NCBI GenBank assembly: GCA_001695595.3
Contig: MBPM02000014.1
Location: 558,001-622,000 of the forward strand
Direction: 5' to 3'
Source: Plasmopara viticola
Lineage: Eukaryota > Oomycota > Peronosporomycetes > Peronosporales > Peronosporaceae
DNA: 64,000 bases
How positions within the stretch are numbered: the stretch's first letter is position 1; each line of letters opens with the position of its first letter. Below the pieces are notes generated by a model. It did not search any database, was not told the DNA's origin, and saw nothing but the letters and a program-made list of their open reading frames with translations. This document shows positions 1 to 15,500 of this stretch, piece after piece. The translations under genes and the position numbers were made by a program.

Positions 1-3000
1 ATCCTAGATTACTTATAGCCGACAAATCTCGTGGTGCCCAATAGACACAGTTCCAGATATATTGGGACATCTGGAACTGTCTTCTGGTTGGGAGCTGTAA
101 GATCGCCCATTTCTATCGATAGTACTATTGCGCATGTATATTGGGAATATTTCCATAATACTGCGTGAAAGCCATCACCGACAATCTTTCGGTGTCGACG
201 GTTATGCCACAATAACCCACACTAATTGACGTAATAACAAGCTCACAGACAACAAATATCAAATTAAATATGTTTAATTAGAATTTTCTAAAAGTACCAT
301 GATAGCTTAGTATAGGTGAGACCCCTCTAAAGTATCGTCAATTCTGATCAAAAGCAGCATGAGTATCTTCTAACAGTTCTTGAAGTTACATTGAACGACT
401 CAGGTTGCCGTGATCTATATATACAGCAGCTTGAGACATTAAGCCTCCGAGAGTTTGGTTTGAGACTTTTTTGCGCTGTCGGCCTTGGGCTCCAGCAGCT
501 CCCACAAAAGCAAATATGTCCCTTAAGTCCGATAAGAATGGCTTTAATTTTTCGCCTGTGAGATTGTCAAGATTGACACCTAGCGGAATAGATTGGCTTT
601 TGTTTGGTGAACTCACATTTAAAATAGCAGGTTTTGGTTTTTATGACGCTAAAATTTGAGGCTGGCAGAAACGTACCCTCTTTTTGTACATAAATATAAT
701 CAATTCGATTTGAATGCATTCAGAGAATTTAAAGCTTTTGTTGGCTTATAAGTGGATTGCTTTTAAATCTTCGGGTAGTCAAACATGAGTCAAATTACAT
801 TTTAAGCTATCAACCGTAGCCGATCATTTTGTCTTGATCTATCACTTGTAAGGAAGTAAAAATACTTGTCGTCAGATGCCAAAGAACGCAATGCTTCTTT
901 ATATCTAACGTAAAGCTTAGTGATGGACATACTCAGCCTGATCTTTCTAATAGATAGTAAGAGTCCATCCCATCCCAATTTGGCAATATACTAACCTAAG
1001 CCTTTCCAAGCTTCTAAAACTCTCACACCTCCTACGAGCAAAGAGGAAAGTCCTACATTGCCTTACATCAGTGTTTAGAGACATTTTTGCCGCGATGCAG
1101 CAGAATTTGACGTCACCAAAACAAAAGAAAAGAGCTTATGGAATGCAAGCTCGCAAATATTATGGGCGAGTAATAATTGCACCGAGTCGGTCTAGAAGTG
1201 TTGCTGTAATATCGAAGGCGTCTACTGTCGGTTCTTATCTACTAAAGCTTATAAGATGGTCTGAGTGATTGCATATCCTGCCAAACTCATTTGACAAGCA
1301 ACAACTGTGCTGTTTCTATATCCAACTGCTTAAAAGGGCTTATTTGGCGGTTGTGCCTAACACGGTCGACAATGTCAAAAAGGCAGTGCTCTTTTCGGCA
1401 ATAAAATGGGCAAGAAATGGAATCCTGATAAGCTTGACTTACATGCATTTTCCAATCCAGATAAGATAAAGCGTGATCCTCGGCGTCGCCTTGATTTAGT
1501 CGTGCTTGCGCGCAAAACTTTTTTGTGCCCAAGTACGTTAAGTGATGTATGCGCGACTTTGTATAAAAAACGAGACATTCCGCTCATTGCATATTTTTCA
1601 CGTCTTTGTTTCTACACGAGTAAAAGCTTGTATGATCCGATCAGAATTTGATTCGCTTAAAAGGCTTGTGCTCTCGTGCTTCGCGGGTATGACATCGCTA
1701 TGTACTCGTATGCCAAAGCTTTGACATCAGACACCTAGCTCGCCAAAAAAGCCAATCGGCATCAACACAAACGCTTTGTCTGGCTCCAGATTCGCCGTAT
1801 CGAACACCGTTGCCGTGGAGGTCAAAGAGATCGATCTGATATCAGGGTGCGAGAAATCTTCTGCTGTTTAAGTAGCGCGCCAGCAATTTTGTAGACTAAA
1901 GCGGGGTATTTGTTCCCTCAGAGCAATTTCAAAGTGTAAAAGTTTAGATGATCTGGAGCGGTGGCCGGAATGGAGGTTCATATTCGACCCTTTATTCTCA
2001 ATATTCTCAAAATCCATATCTATGCCGTCACTATGAGCGCTAAATAAAGGTCCTCGCATTGTATTCGTTGGTTCTTTAACCAGAAATCGGGGCTAATGAG
2101 ACTTCTGTGGATGTCATCGTTCGACTTGCTGACTACAAGCGACACCATGTACAGCGATGAGAGCTATTAATTTTGCATTAGCTCGACCGCTTTTGCAGCA
2201 GCGACAACGTTGTAATTATCGGGCTTTATTGGGCCATGATATCATTATAGTATCCCGTAGCTTATACGGTTTGCGTCAGTCATTGACTGACTTGAAAAAA
2301 GTTTCACGCGTCAAATTGATTCGACGTAAAAGAGATGCTCGCTCATTTCTTGGCTACATCAAATCAGTTGTCTTATGTCACGCTGGTGAACAAGGTTTTG
2401 TAGCACGCTACACATAGAAAAAAAGGCTTTCTTTGCACGACGTACATCGTACTTCAACGATCAGCGAGATCTTCTCGTAATGAAGGAACGCGGTCAGACA
2501 AACCAAGCTATCGCACTGGGAGGTGACAAACGAGCAGGAAATTTAGCGTTACGAAAATTGATCAAGCCAAACTCCTGCCCAGGAAAAAGGTCTTCGTGCT
2601 AAGACTTTCCAACAAATGGACGATAAAATAGAAGTTTTTACATGACGTCCGCTTAGAAAACCCGTGCGTGCTTTCGACACTATTGCAGAGATTCCCGTAT
2701 CATGATCGATGTTTTTATGTCCGGCAAAAACATGAGATCAGGCTTAAGCTTAGGCCTTAGACAAACAAAAAAAACGACGCAGCCTTAACCACATAACCAA
2801 GAGCAATTGCTTATACACAAGTGGAAGGTAATTTAAGACAATTCATGCTATGGACACATACAAATCGCTCCCAAAAATTTTAGGCCGCTCACGCATTTCT
2901 AAGTATTTCCTAAAACCGTTTTTGTCGGACTAAGGGTACGTGCTTTGATTCGAGCAATCCTGACCATCGAGGTCGTACGCGCAATTGATAGCGTAAAGTC

Positions 3001-6000
3001 ACCGCTGCGATCAAGAAGCGCCAATCTACATTCTACATCTGATACGCATCATGCAGCCTTATTGTGATGAGCACTTAGCAGCTCTGATCAAAACGGTTGC
3101 TTAAACATTGGTCGAACCAGAGTATTGTGTGGCCAAAAAATGGATCCATACTCTAAATTTAGTCAAGGCCGTCAATAACCGATTCTAGTGCCTCGTTGAG
3201 GTGGTTTGATGTGTAAGAGCACTTCTTCGTATCCATATTAAAACTTTGGTCTCAAGAGTTTCATTACTGGTTAATACATCGCTGCTTGTGTAGCGTGGTA
3301 AACGACACCATCTTGTCGCAAGTTCTGATCCATCAAACTGTCATAATTTCACCTTCATGACTATCAGCTTCAGCTTCAATGCCATTTGTTCTACAGACAG
3401 CTCTATCAGATACTGGTGAAACCCAGCCACAATTCGCTAATGGCAAACAGTAAACCCAACAAATTTATAAGGGAATAACACGTGATACACTAGGGCTTGT
3501 ACTGCGCGCCTTCCAAGAGCTATCGCATAAATCGCACATTCTGTATTCCATCAGGTATAACCTTAAAGAAATGTGTCTCCAGTTTTTTCTTAAAATTGCA
3601 GCAGCGTGTCGGGTCGACACAACTTGCTTTAATAACTACAAACGCTTATGTATACCAGGTAGCTTCTATCTTTATAAGGTGAGGCAGCTTCATCGCTACC
3701 ACTCAACGGAGATATTGATTGTCGTCAGTTATAAATCCTTCTTTAAGGTCTCTGAGAAAGCATAAATCGCCGAAAATGCAAAGCATAGCACTTTAAAGCG
3801 TTCTACATCGTCCCACAAGCAGCACCAACGAGGGGCAGCAGAATTCCACGAGTAGGCTAAATAGAATGGCTGAATGCAGTGGGTAACACAATCTAACATT
3901 TGGATACCATAAGCGGGTAACATAGCCCCTCAAATAGAGAATGTGAATTCGATAAGTAAACCATGCCAAGACTTCATGAACAATTGTATGGATGACAAAG
4001 ATGTTTTACCGACTAAAATGATTGACAGCCCAATTGGTTGTTGTGCATTAAAAGCTTTTTTTACAAGAGCTTTGATAGGTTTTTACATATACTGACCGTC
4101 AACGAGCTCGACGCGAGTGGGTTCTTATTTGAGTAAAAAAGCGGAAGTAACTCAGAGATTATTGATCAAAATACATTGAGATCATAAACACATCCTCAAC
4201 TTTCGACAAAGACGTCGTGGATCAGCCATACCGATAAAGCTTATACGTGATGTCTAGAATCTCACTGTCAGAATTCCCACAAGAGAGAGAAGTAAGGTGG
4301 GTGACCGGGAAATGACATATGCCATGAGATCAATGTGAGCTTACTGATGCCTTCTTTGTCGAAAGGCAAAATCGATATGGTGTAGAAGCCGAAAATCTCG
4401 CTATCGTCACCAATTTTTAGTATAATAAAAGCTAATGGAAAGTTGCGACTGGTTCGTGCTAAAAAAGCTGGGCAGTAAAATGGCATACCCAATCTAAAAA
4501 AGGCGGACTCAGCAACATGTCTAGGTGATGCCCAGGACTTGGTAGATGACAACTATCATATCCAGATGAAGGCGAAATATTTACCTCTCACACTAATAGG
4601 TAGACCTATGGATGTAATCAGTTAGATAAAGTGTCATTTACGCTTACTTTACTGGGTCCTCCGATGCACGATGCTACGAGCGAGTCAATAAACTCACTTG
4701 CTTTCATTTTTCGAGCACGTAATCGTTCGGTCTTTACAAAACCGTATTGCGTACTAAAGAAAGTCGAGAGGGCTAACAATTTCACGTTATAATCGGCAAA
4801 TGAGTCTTTTAGGCAAAAAAAAACAAGCTCTTGCTTTGTTAAGACCTATAATGCTCGAACAGACTCTTAGAAAAAAAAATTTGCTTGGCACTCGCAATGT
4901 TTAAAAAAGATTGGGTCTAATTGTCGCTATGCATGAGAAAGGATATAAAGTGATGAAAAAGGATGCGCGTTTCATGGCATCGAAAAGAGCCTTCAGCAGA
5001 AACCTATTCTGACTCCGCCAGATACGATAAAGCAGCTTGGCGTTGTTTGCAAAGCTTGCGACTATGACTTCGATTGATTACTTCTGCAACTTGAGGAAGA
5101 CGGTAATGAGCGAGTATTCTCTCTGCGGCACAGGCGAGCTTTGACTGCCATATGGAACCTTAATTATCATAAGTAGCATGTTCGAACTACGATCTTAGGG
5201 ACGACGATCGATACGGCATACTTATTCTAACACATGACAAGATGGCTGTCATTCTTAACTTTTGCTTTGGATATAACCTTGGCGTGCTTAACATGCTTGC
5301 CGAAGCCTTTTTGCGCAGGTCCATAAGCGATTTGGTAACGTGGAAAGCAGCATTGACGATTAAATCCGCAAAACACACCAAATGTCAACCTATAGTCATT
5401 TGTACAATTTCCAATTGTAGGCGAGATATCAAAGCCGAGTATTCCGCATTGAGACACAGTCGTCTCACCTCTTGCAAATAACGTTCAGGTGATTCTCCAT
5501 CGCTGAAGTGTACAAATATAACGTGAAGTATGAGTCAGACAAGACGAATTTTCTGACGTACGATAAGGATATGGGGACCTCGACAAGAAAAGGTCGGCGC
5601 AAGTGAGTGTGAATATACTTCTGATATCGGAGTAATCATTTTTCATGCTCTTCACCACAAACCAAGGTGACCCACCGCGAGTCACGATCCTTTCTGATAA
5701 GGACATGAAAATTTGCATTATTTATGAGACCCACAATACACTTCTCGGTGGTCATTTTGGTCGAAAAAGGATTGATGACTTGGTAAGCACCTACTACTGG
5801 TAGCTCATGCTTAACAAATTGGTCTGTACATACATGCGCACATGCAGAGTTTGACAGCAAGCTTGAATGCTGTTCCGCTAGCCAAAACATGCATATGATA
5901 CAAAGCGATCAAGCTATTGGCGATCTGTAAATATAAGTTCTATGTTTGGCCTGCCAAAAGACTCGACACAGAACATGAGAATTGTGTTACCTTTCATTCC

Positions 6001-7107
6001 ACCTTAACGGACGCGACAACATAGGCAGACACAGAAACAACGGTGGCAGGAACGTCAGCGGTTTGTTGAGGTCAACGATACTGACCACCAAAAGAAAAAA
6101 GTATAGTCAAGGATAGCCACCCTGAGTACAATTTACGGTTGGGCTCAATGACCGAAGTCAACAACGCTTAATGCGACAGGCTTCGTGATTCACCCACTGC
6201 CGGACATTCATAGAAGGCTCACTTACTTCCCATACACTGAATTTGACGACAACAGGGACACGCACGATGCCTTGTTATAAATCTGAGTTATCCTGGACCT
6301 CAGCGAACCTGTTCCCGATCGGATGAAACATGGCTAGGACGGTGCCTCCATAATCGACAATCGCATGAAGAAAAGAGTAAAGAGTTAGTTCAACAACTTT
6401 TCTTCCACCGTTGTTTTTGCCGATAATCCCTTTCCAGCATCCTACCTACAACTGAGCCCTGTTGATTTGACTGCAATATCGACATATTTCATTTCTGTTG
6501 TCGCATTTGTTTTCTAGTATAATTTAGTTTACGCCCCCTCATTTGTATGGCAATCACAATAAAACTCGAATTACTTGATGAAGCGGGCCCTTGTACTATG
6601 GTAATGTAGTGGCTGTTGCTAATTTTGGCAATACCCCGGATCACATATTGTGGCTCAGCAATTGGAATGACATTTGTAGCGGTGGAGTTGCTAAAGTCTT
6701 AGGAGCTGATGACGTGAACAAATCTTCGGTCGTATGGGAATCGACGTGTGCATTACATTGTTTAAAGCTTGGCTAATTTATAGAGCATCATGATTTTGGT
6801 CCTTCCCATGCTCAAAAATCTATCTTGCAATCTATGTGTTCGTTTTGGTACCTTTCGTGGCGGAGCCCCACTTTATGCTACAGGTATTTTTACCGGTTAT
6901 TATTGTTGGCATATTCTTTTTTCTTTTTTGGTCAACTTCCGCTTTTTCATTGAAAAGTTCAACTAAACCCTTAAATTTGACCTTTGCCAACTATTCAAGA
7001 AAATAATCGTTACCCGAGTACTAATATCATACATGTAATTTGTAAGTCTACCACGCACACACTTACATTCACGTAACATAAATTCACGAATGGATCTCCA
7101 TCAATAA
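1..7107. other. Gene-poor AT-rich stretch with decayed repeats
   Basis: No gene can be supported here. Open frames are short, overlap on both strands and lack recognisable motifs. The first ~110 bases resemble, in opposite orientation, positions about 42060-42185, so the left edge is a repeat fragment. A minus-strand frame at 386-616 and a plus-strand frame at 2157-2417 look weakly coding, but neither could be assigned to a family. The composition and many interrupted frames suggest old transposon debris. Confidence 0.6.
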
Positions 7108-7113
7108 TTGATT

Positions 7114-8152
7114 ATGCGCGGGATATCCGTGTCAAGCAATGTCAAGACTCGCGTTGTGCGAGGTACCTCGGTCTGGTTGCGCTTTTTCACAACAACTGAT
7201 GGGCCCAACACCAAGCCCACTCGCTCGCCTACAGCACTAGGGCTTGTTCCACGACCTTCTCGCGTGTCGGAGGTGCGTTGTGAGAGGCTTCCTCCTTTAA
7301 ACTGCTATTTACAATTCCACTTTGAGGTGTGCGTAGCCGCCCTTGAGCGTTGAAGTGGCCATAAGCAAGTGCAAGGCTCAAAAAGCACGCAATTTCGATG
7401 AGGTAATAACTCAAATAACGCACTGACCGTGACGCATTTAATATATTGTGCACAAAATACTCATTACTGTGAATTAATTCTGCTGCAGACCATCGATCTG
7501 GCAATTCAGCTTGGCGTGGACCCGCGCAAGCCCAATCAAAGCGTGCGTGGTGTAGTAAGCTTGCCAAACGGCACGGGTAAACACGTGCGCATTGCCGTGT
7601 TCGCCCGCGGTCTTAAAGCCGAGGAGGCCAAGGCTGCTGGAGCTACTATCGTAGGTGCCGAAGATCTCGTCGAGCAGGTGCAGAGTGGCAAATTGGAATT
7701 TGACCGCTGCATTGCTACTCCTGATGTGATGCCGCTCGTGGGTCGTATCGCCCGGATTCTTGGTCCTCGTGGCTTGATGCCTAACCCAAAGTTAGGCACG
7801 GTAACACAAGAGGTTGGAGAAGCCATTGCAGCTGCACGTGGTGGTCAGGTAGAGTTCCGTGCCGAAAAGAGAGGCATTATACACGCTGGCGTGGGCAAGC
7901 TGAGCTTTTTGGAGAAGGCGCTGCTTGAAAATATACGTGCTTTTATGGTCGCGCTCAGTGACGCCAAGCCGGAGGGTGCGAAGGGTAAATACATAAAGGT
8001 AAAGATGTCGATTTGGCTCGCACACTGTGTTGATACTCACTGATGCTTTTTGAAAATAGGCTGCTCATCTGAGCTCCTCAATGGGTCCAAGCTATAAATT
8101 GGACATTAAGTTTCTCGACCCGGCCTCGACATCTTTTATGCGCTTTGAGTGA
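7114..8152 (+). CDS. Mitochondrial-type ribosomal protein uL1 (L1), four exons
   Basis: Bacterial-type uL1, which forms the L1 stalk of the large ribosomal subunit; a mitochondrial form is most likely. Proposed exons are 7114-7272, 7337-7402, 7489-7998 and 8060-8152 (275 residues), all joined in phase 0 with GT-AG introns of 61-86 nt. The L1 core is clear: [19 protein letters not shown] spans the exon 2/3 junction with NFDE just before it, [20 protein letters not shown] lies in exon 3, and exon 4 ends with [10 protein letters not shown]. The first ~50 residues are basic and hydroxylated ([15 protein letters not shown]) and fit a mitochondrial targeting peptide. A biotin ligase follows on the same strand after about 100 bp. 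The first exon and short second exon are the least certain parts. Confidence 0.88.
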
Positions 8153-8251
8153 GCAGCTATACTTTAGATAAAATAGGGCTGTTTACACTTCATTTTCAGC
8201 ATTTGTTACTTTTTGAACATACTTAAATCTGAGAAAATAACAGAATCGTCT

Positions 8252-9330
8252 ATGCTCGGTAAGCAAAGAATAACCGAAGATCTACGCTACTACGTACGCT
8301 CCGAGCGCCACTTGCAAGCGATACAGGCCTGGCTTGAAACTTCAAAGCCTTCCTATCCCGCTTCCATTGCCGATGCCACAGAGGCTACAGATCCGGTCCA
8401 GAGCAAATTCTTTCCTTTGCTCAAGACGCAAGAGCTTGGCGGTGTCGTGCTCTATGGCTCCACACTAAGCTCGACCCAGACGCTGCTGCACGAGGTTTTA
8501 AGGCCTGTGGCTCCCTCAGGTGTGATATGCTACACGGAAATGCAGTCAAGTGGCAAGGGCCGCGGTACGAACACGTGGTCTTCACCTGAGGGTTGCCTTA
8601 CGTTTTCCTTCCAGAGTGTCTTTACAGACGGCACAACTTTGCCTTTTGTGCAGTACCTCGTTTCGCTCGCCATCATCAAAGCGCTGGAAGAAGTTCATAT
8701 TGCAAATTCTGATACAGCCAGCCTCGTGAAGATCAAATGGCCCAATGACATCTACGCTAACCAGGTCAAGATTGGAGGAATCCTCTGTCAATCCGAATAC
8801 TACAATGGCAAATTTAGCGTTACGACCGGTATGTAATACCTAGGTGACATCACACACAAATATGTTGACTTTATATACAGGCGTTGGCATCAACATTTCA
8901 AACCGGTCGCCAACAATGTGTCTGCAGGACATATTGGGCACAGCAAAACACCCTTGCACTGTGACAAAGTTGGTCTTTGATTCCCTCAGCTAACATTTTA
9001 ATTTTTACTACTAATAGTGACTTGTTTTTCGGTAGGGAGGAAGTTTTGGCAGCGTTTTGCAATGTGTATGAGAATATGGAGAAATTGTTTCTCGAGCAAG
9101 GCTTTGAGCCCTTCATGGCGGACTACCTTGCGCGGTGGTTGCACACGGATCAAGTGGTGCAGGTCGCGTCTGGTGACGATGCAGGCGGCATAAAGGTGCC
9201 TGCTGTAATTAAGGGACTTACGAACACGGGATGCCTTCTAGCGCAGGGAAAAGATGGTTCTCGTCTTGAGCTTTACCCGGATGGAAACTCATTTGATTTT
9301 TTGACGGGTCTATTAAAGCGCAAGTTGTAG
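8252..9330 (+). CDS. Biotin protein ligase (holocarboxylase synthetase), three exons
   Basis: Activates biotin as biotinyl-AMP and transfers it to a lysine of biotin-dependent carboxylases. Proposed exons are 8252-8828, 8881-8968 and 9018-9330, giving 325 residues. The catalytic core shows SSGKGRGTNTWSSPEG (nucleotide/biotin-binding loop), KIKWPNDIYANQVKIGGIL, then GVGINISN after the first intron. The C-terminal SH3-like cap ends with SFDFLTGLLKRKL. The start was taken as the first ATG in the frame; a coding upstream exon is possible because an acceptor-like CAG lies at about 8198-8200. The protein is short compared with animal holocarboxylase synthetases and lacks their long N-terminal region, closer to bacterial BirA without its DNA-binding domain. 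It ends 103 bp from the convergent katanin gene. Confidence 0.88.
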
Positions 9331-9433
9331 CAGTTGAACTTCGCAAACGTTTGTTGTTAGGATTACTGAAGTAATTGCAAGCTCGTGCTTTTTATATACT
9401 TCCTCATCATGATTGTCTTATCGTGGCAAGTTT

Positions 9434-11488
<2,055 letters not shown>

Positions 11489-11679
11489 ACTCGTCAGTAT
11501 CTGATCGACCTTTTGAAATACTAATGTCGTGTGACGCCTGGTGAGCAGACGTCTCTAGTCTATTTTCAATACTTTATAGCTTAATTAACATATTGATAGT
11601 CGTATGGCATTTCTTTTCAGATTTATCCCTCGTAGTCGGAGACTTTCAATTAACACATCAACACAGTCGTACCCAAAAT

Positions 11680-12567
11680 TTAGCGCTCAAGCGTTGCGTG
11701 CCTAATGAGGTCGCTTAAGCCAAATGCCTGTTGTTTATAGAACTCATTGGATGTCGTCTTTATATGCAAAAGCTCTTCGTCCATGGACGAAAGAAGCAGC
11801 ACAAGTTTCTCGTAGTCGCCTTGACAATGCATGTGTAAGCTACGCATTATGCGCTCGCGTGTATTGGCGCGATCTTGTGGTGTCAGGTTGTGGCGCCACT
11901 GGGATGACACACGACGAGCGAGACGAGGCCGTTTCATCGCTCTTGCGTTGACGTCAGACTGGTCTTGACGTGGTGACGATGGCAGTGCGTGAACGGTCGA
12001 GTCCGGTGAGCGATCTTGTATGCGCCACGTAGCGTGCAGTGTCGGTACGTGTCGAGTAGTTGAGATGACTGTATGCCTCGGACTAGCTGTAGGATCTAGC
12101 TGATCATTGGAAGAACTTTCTTGCAACACAAAGCGAGGCGACGTCATGGTATCGATCACGCGAGAAGACTCTGGCTTAGTCGTTCGACCGAGAAACGCGA
12201 CAAGCGGTGATGTCAACGGAAGCTTGTCCTTCTCGAAAATACCGGCATTGCTAGTCCTGGGTAAGTTCGATGCAGCTGCTTCGACTTTTGGTAGCATAAT
12301 CGCCGGGTGCAAGGCGCTCACACCAGCTTCGGGTCCCATAGTTGATTGCGAGTTGTGTGATGTTTTCTGCCGCTTTCGGTGCAGTTTGTGCTGATTTAAA
12401 AGTGGTAGCTGTCTCTCTGCATGCCTTGCAAGAAGCCCCAACATTTCATCAGCCACGCGCTCCGTTGCGTAATTAGCAGGCAAGCGTGGTATTCGCGGAG
12501 TGTCGGTGTCGGCGCCTGGCTCGAGGTCGCACTCGCGGTGTCTCGCTACTCTGTAATATGATGACAT
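11680..12567 (-). CDS. Hypothetical protein with a C-terminal KIX-like domain
   Basis: An intronless frame of 295 residues from ATG at 12567; an upstream in-frame extension to 12591 uses no ATG. The first ~220 residues are low-complexity, rich in Ser, Thr, Arg and Pro. The last ~80 residues, starting RRVSSQWRHNLTPQDRANTR, are helical. They have the pattern of the KIX domain of Mediator subunit MED15 and CBP: a Trp-Arg start, a helix with RERIMRSL, then a helix with acidic residues and an ending like EFYKQQAFGLSDLI. KIX domains bind transcription activators, so a transcription cofactor role is inferred. It lies 190 bp upstream of katanin in the same orientation. The domain call is by eye and moderate. 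Confidence 0.55.
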   Translation of the reverse strand: MSSYYRVARHRECDLEPGADTDTPRIPRLPANYATERVADEMLGLLARHAERQLPLLNQHKLHRKRQKTSHNSQSTMGPEAGVSALHPAIMLPKVEAAASNLPRTSNAGIFEKDKLPLTSPLVAFLGRTTKPESSRVIDTMTSPRFVLQESSSNDQLDPTASPRHTVISTTRHVPTLHATWRIQDRSPDSTVHALPSSPRQDQSDVNARAMKRPRLARRVSSQWRHNLTPQDRANTRERIMRSLHMHCQGDYEKLVLLLSSMDEELLHIKTTSNEFYKQQAFGLSDLIRHATLER

Positions 12568-15500
12568 GGTAACAACGAGTGTGAGACACAATCAGGTAGG
12601 ATGGTACAAAGTGTGAAGGGATTACTGGTGCGGCGACAGGTGCTGGTGTTGCTGCATCACTTGCAGGTAACCGAAGTTATGTGATAATATGGTGCTGAGA
12701 GCGAGATCAAAATTTCGAACCAGAAACTGTGTTTGTTATAGAGCTCTCCAATATTTCGTACACTTGATACCGGTATTTGTTGTAAATCGAGAATTGGTGG
12801 TGGACCTTTAGACCCTGATAACAGAATCTTCTTTTTTGATGTTTTTGATTTCTGTCGCACATCGGCCAATAGTGTATATTACGTCCCCGCAACAAGTCTC
12901 GTCTGCATTGCATTTGCACAATCAAGTATTTTAACGTACTACATAACTTTACACGTATTGGTGCAGAGAGACTGACGCCTTGAGTAAGATTGTGATCACT
13001 TCGCTTTCTGTGAGCACTCATGCATAAATAATGTTTTTATTAGTAGATCTGGGATGAAACTGAACAGTGGCTACGTTTGGTGTTTTGCTAATTAGTGGCT
13101 TAATTTACAAAAAGCGGAAGGATTATTTCGGAATATTATGGTGAAGCTCGTGTCTCGTAATGAACATTTTTTGTAATCGCACGTATTTGTCTAGTATACT
13201 AGTACGTTGGATAGTTATCAATATCTTTCGTTGACAATTTCTCCCGCAAGTGTGCCAAGCCCAGTTACACTGTATTTAAATAGGGATTCTTTCTAGAAAA
13301 GGGCGCTAAATGGAATATATGTACTGTAAGATAAAAAGGTTAAATGTTGAGACGGGGTTATGACGTCATAGAGAATTGAAATTTCTATCCTGTGGGGACA
13401 CTGCTCCAATGAGACCTTATGCGATATTGAGCGATTTGATCCGGTAGGGTACGAGGGAAAGCGGTGTCCCGAGAAGCTGTCATGCAATTTAATGCAGCGT
13501 CAAGTCAGTCCGCAAACTAGCGATCGTGTCTGCAGACAAAGTTGTGACCGACTCTATGCAGAGTCTGCTGCAAAACTCGTCCATGAAACATGATTTTAGT
13601 GCATCTAAGCCCGATCGGTACATGCGTCTTGCTTCACCAGCACATAGCAGTTGTGAAGTGCCTCTCCATTCGTCTTGCGTGCATCACTCTAGAAGCCTTC
13701 TCTCACAAAAACGGTGGAAATCATAGCTAATTCTCATCACAGTCTATTACAAGGTCCCCATCAAGAGAGTTAATCTAATAATACCGAGGTTCTCAGATTG
13801 CAAGCGCACCTGGCTCATTTTGACTTGCCCAGGAGCTCACTCGTAAGATCCACACCAATTCAGCTTGCGATGGAACGAGATCTGAGCGAACAGAAGAGCC
13901 AGAACGGCGATGTCTTGCGCGCGAGCAACAAATCATTTGATCGTGCTTCTACAATTTAAAATCCCTCCAAAAGTCTAAAAATGCCAGACACAAGATTTAT
14001 ACAGCGTCTTGTCGAAGGATTGTGTAGAGAAAGACTACCGGAGGATTTTCGGTGTAGTGTTGTATCAAGGACAAGGGAAAGTCGTGCCTAGCTGCAACAA
14101 AGAAATGACGTATGCCTTGAACCCTCATAATTTAGTCGCTAAAAGTGGATCGCTTGAGTCAAAGACATGAAGCATGTCAAAGCCAAAGTTGATTAGCTTG
14201 CCCTCTTGGTGATACATTTGTGAATTAAGTATGCAAGTCTCTGCGCGATGAAATGTTTTTGGCCCGGCTTGACGCGGAAAGTGCGGAGTCGTCAGGAAAG
14301 TGATCTTGACCATGATTTAGACAGTCCTTGGATATATCCAAAGCACAAAATCCTGATGTCAGAGATGTGATAATTTATAGATACATGAGTTTTTCTCAGT
14401 GCGAGAGCCAGTATTGTCCTGAGCGCTGGCAGCGCCCGCGTTGTGAGGTGCGAAGAATCGAAAGTGATGTTTGGGCTCGTGATTTTCGCAAAGCGACATT
14501 ATTCGCTACAAATTTGCTGTAGATCTAAAAGTCTACATGATTTGAGCGGCCTCTCGTGACTTTGTCTGCACCATTATATTTTTTCATAATATTTTAGCGT
14601 ATAGGCTGGTCATGATCCTTAGGCAGGACAAATTTGTCAAGATCGCGCCTTAAGACAGCGATTAAAGCGGCTAGCAGGTGGTAACGAGGGCGCAAAAACG
14701 ACTTCGACTAATGGTCCAAAGAAGTGTAACCTGAAGAAAAGTTATTTTCATTCATTAACACCACATGCCGACTTCGGCTTATTTTAAAAATTAATAGGTA
14801 GAAGGTTTGTATGAAAATAAACATTCAACAGACTATGAGGCTTTTAACAGCGTAATGGCATCGGCCATTTCACCAATGTTGCGGCCGTATTCGATGAGGG
14901 CTACAACCGTTGCCACATTTTGATATGCGCATTCACTTGTACAGCGATAGCGAGCCATGCGTCTTGTCTCGACCAAGACTACCGCCGAGCAATTTATCGT
15001 GAGCCCTAGAGAATATACAACATATTAAGTCCACTTAATGAGAGTGCTTCATAAGGTTTGAAGCACGCTAGCCCGGCTTTCACCAAAAACCTTTCAGGCC
15101 TCGCACTTAACTGCACCGACATCAATTAGTCCAAGTTTTTACATAAATTCCTCCCTTAGCTGAGTTACGCCTCTATCATCTCGCGCATGTTTGAAACTTT
15201 GTTACCGATTAGCTCACAGTTAGAAGATGTAGGCTTGCCGGCGCACTTACGCATCAGCCAATACACGCTAATTTCCTAGCTAATGCTAAACTTTTGCAAA
15301 TATAGGAGCTACCTGGCTATTTACTGTGAACAGTGGGCAAAAATGTCGCAATGTGTATGCACAATTTGTTTAATCACGAATGACCTTAAATTCCGCAAAA
15401 ATAATCTGAAATTGATGAGTGCATACTCATCGCAAGTAGCTTATTGCCATTAACAATCAAGCTCTGCTTATTTGCCTCACGCAACCAAAATTTGAAGATG

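Noticed and set aside
2157..2417. Plus-strand frame with SLYGLRQS, reminiscent of Copia reverse transcriptase
   Set aside because: Only a few residues fit and no other Copia RT motif is near. Chance resemblance cannot be excluded, so it is not annotated as an element.
5179..5200. TGTTCGAACTAC, resembling a tRNA B box
   Set aside because: No matching A box, acceptor stem or cloverleaf could be formed around it.
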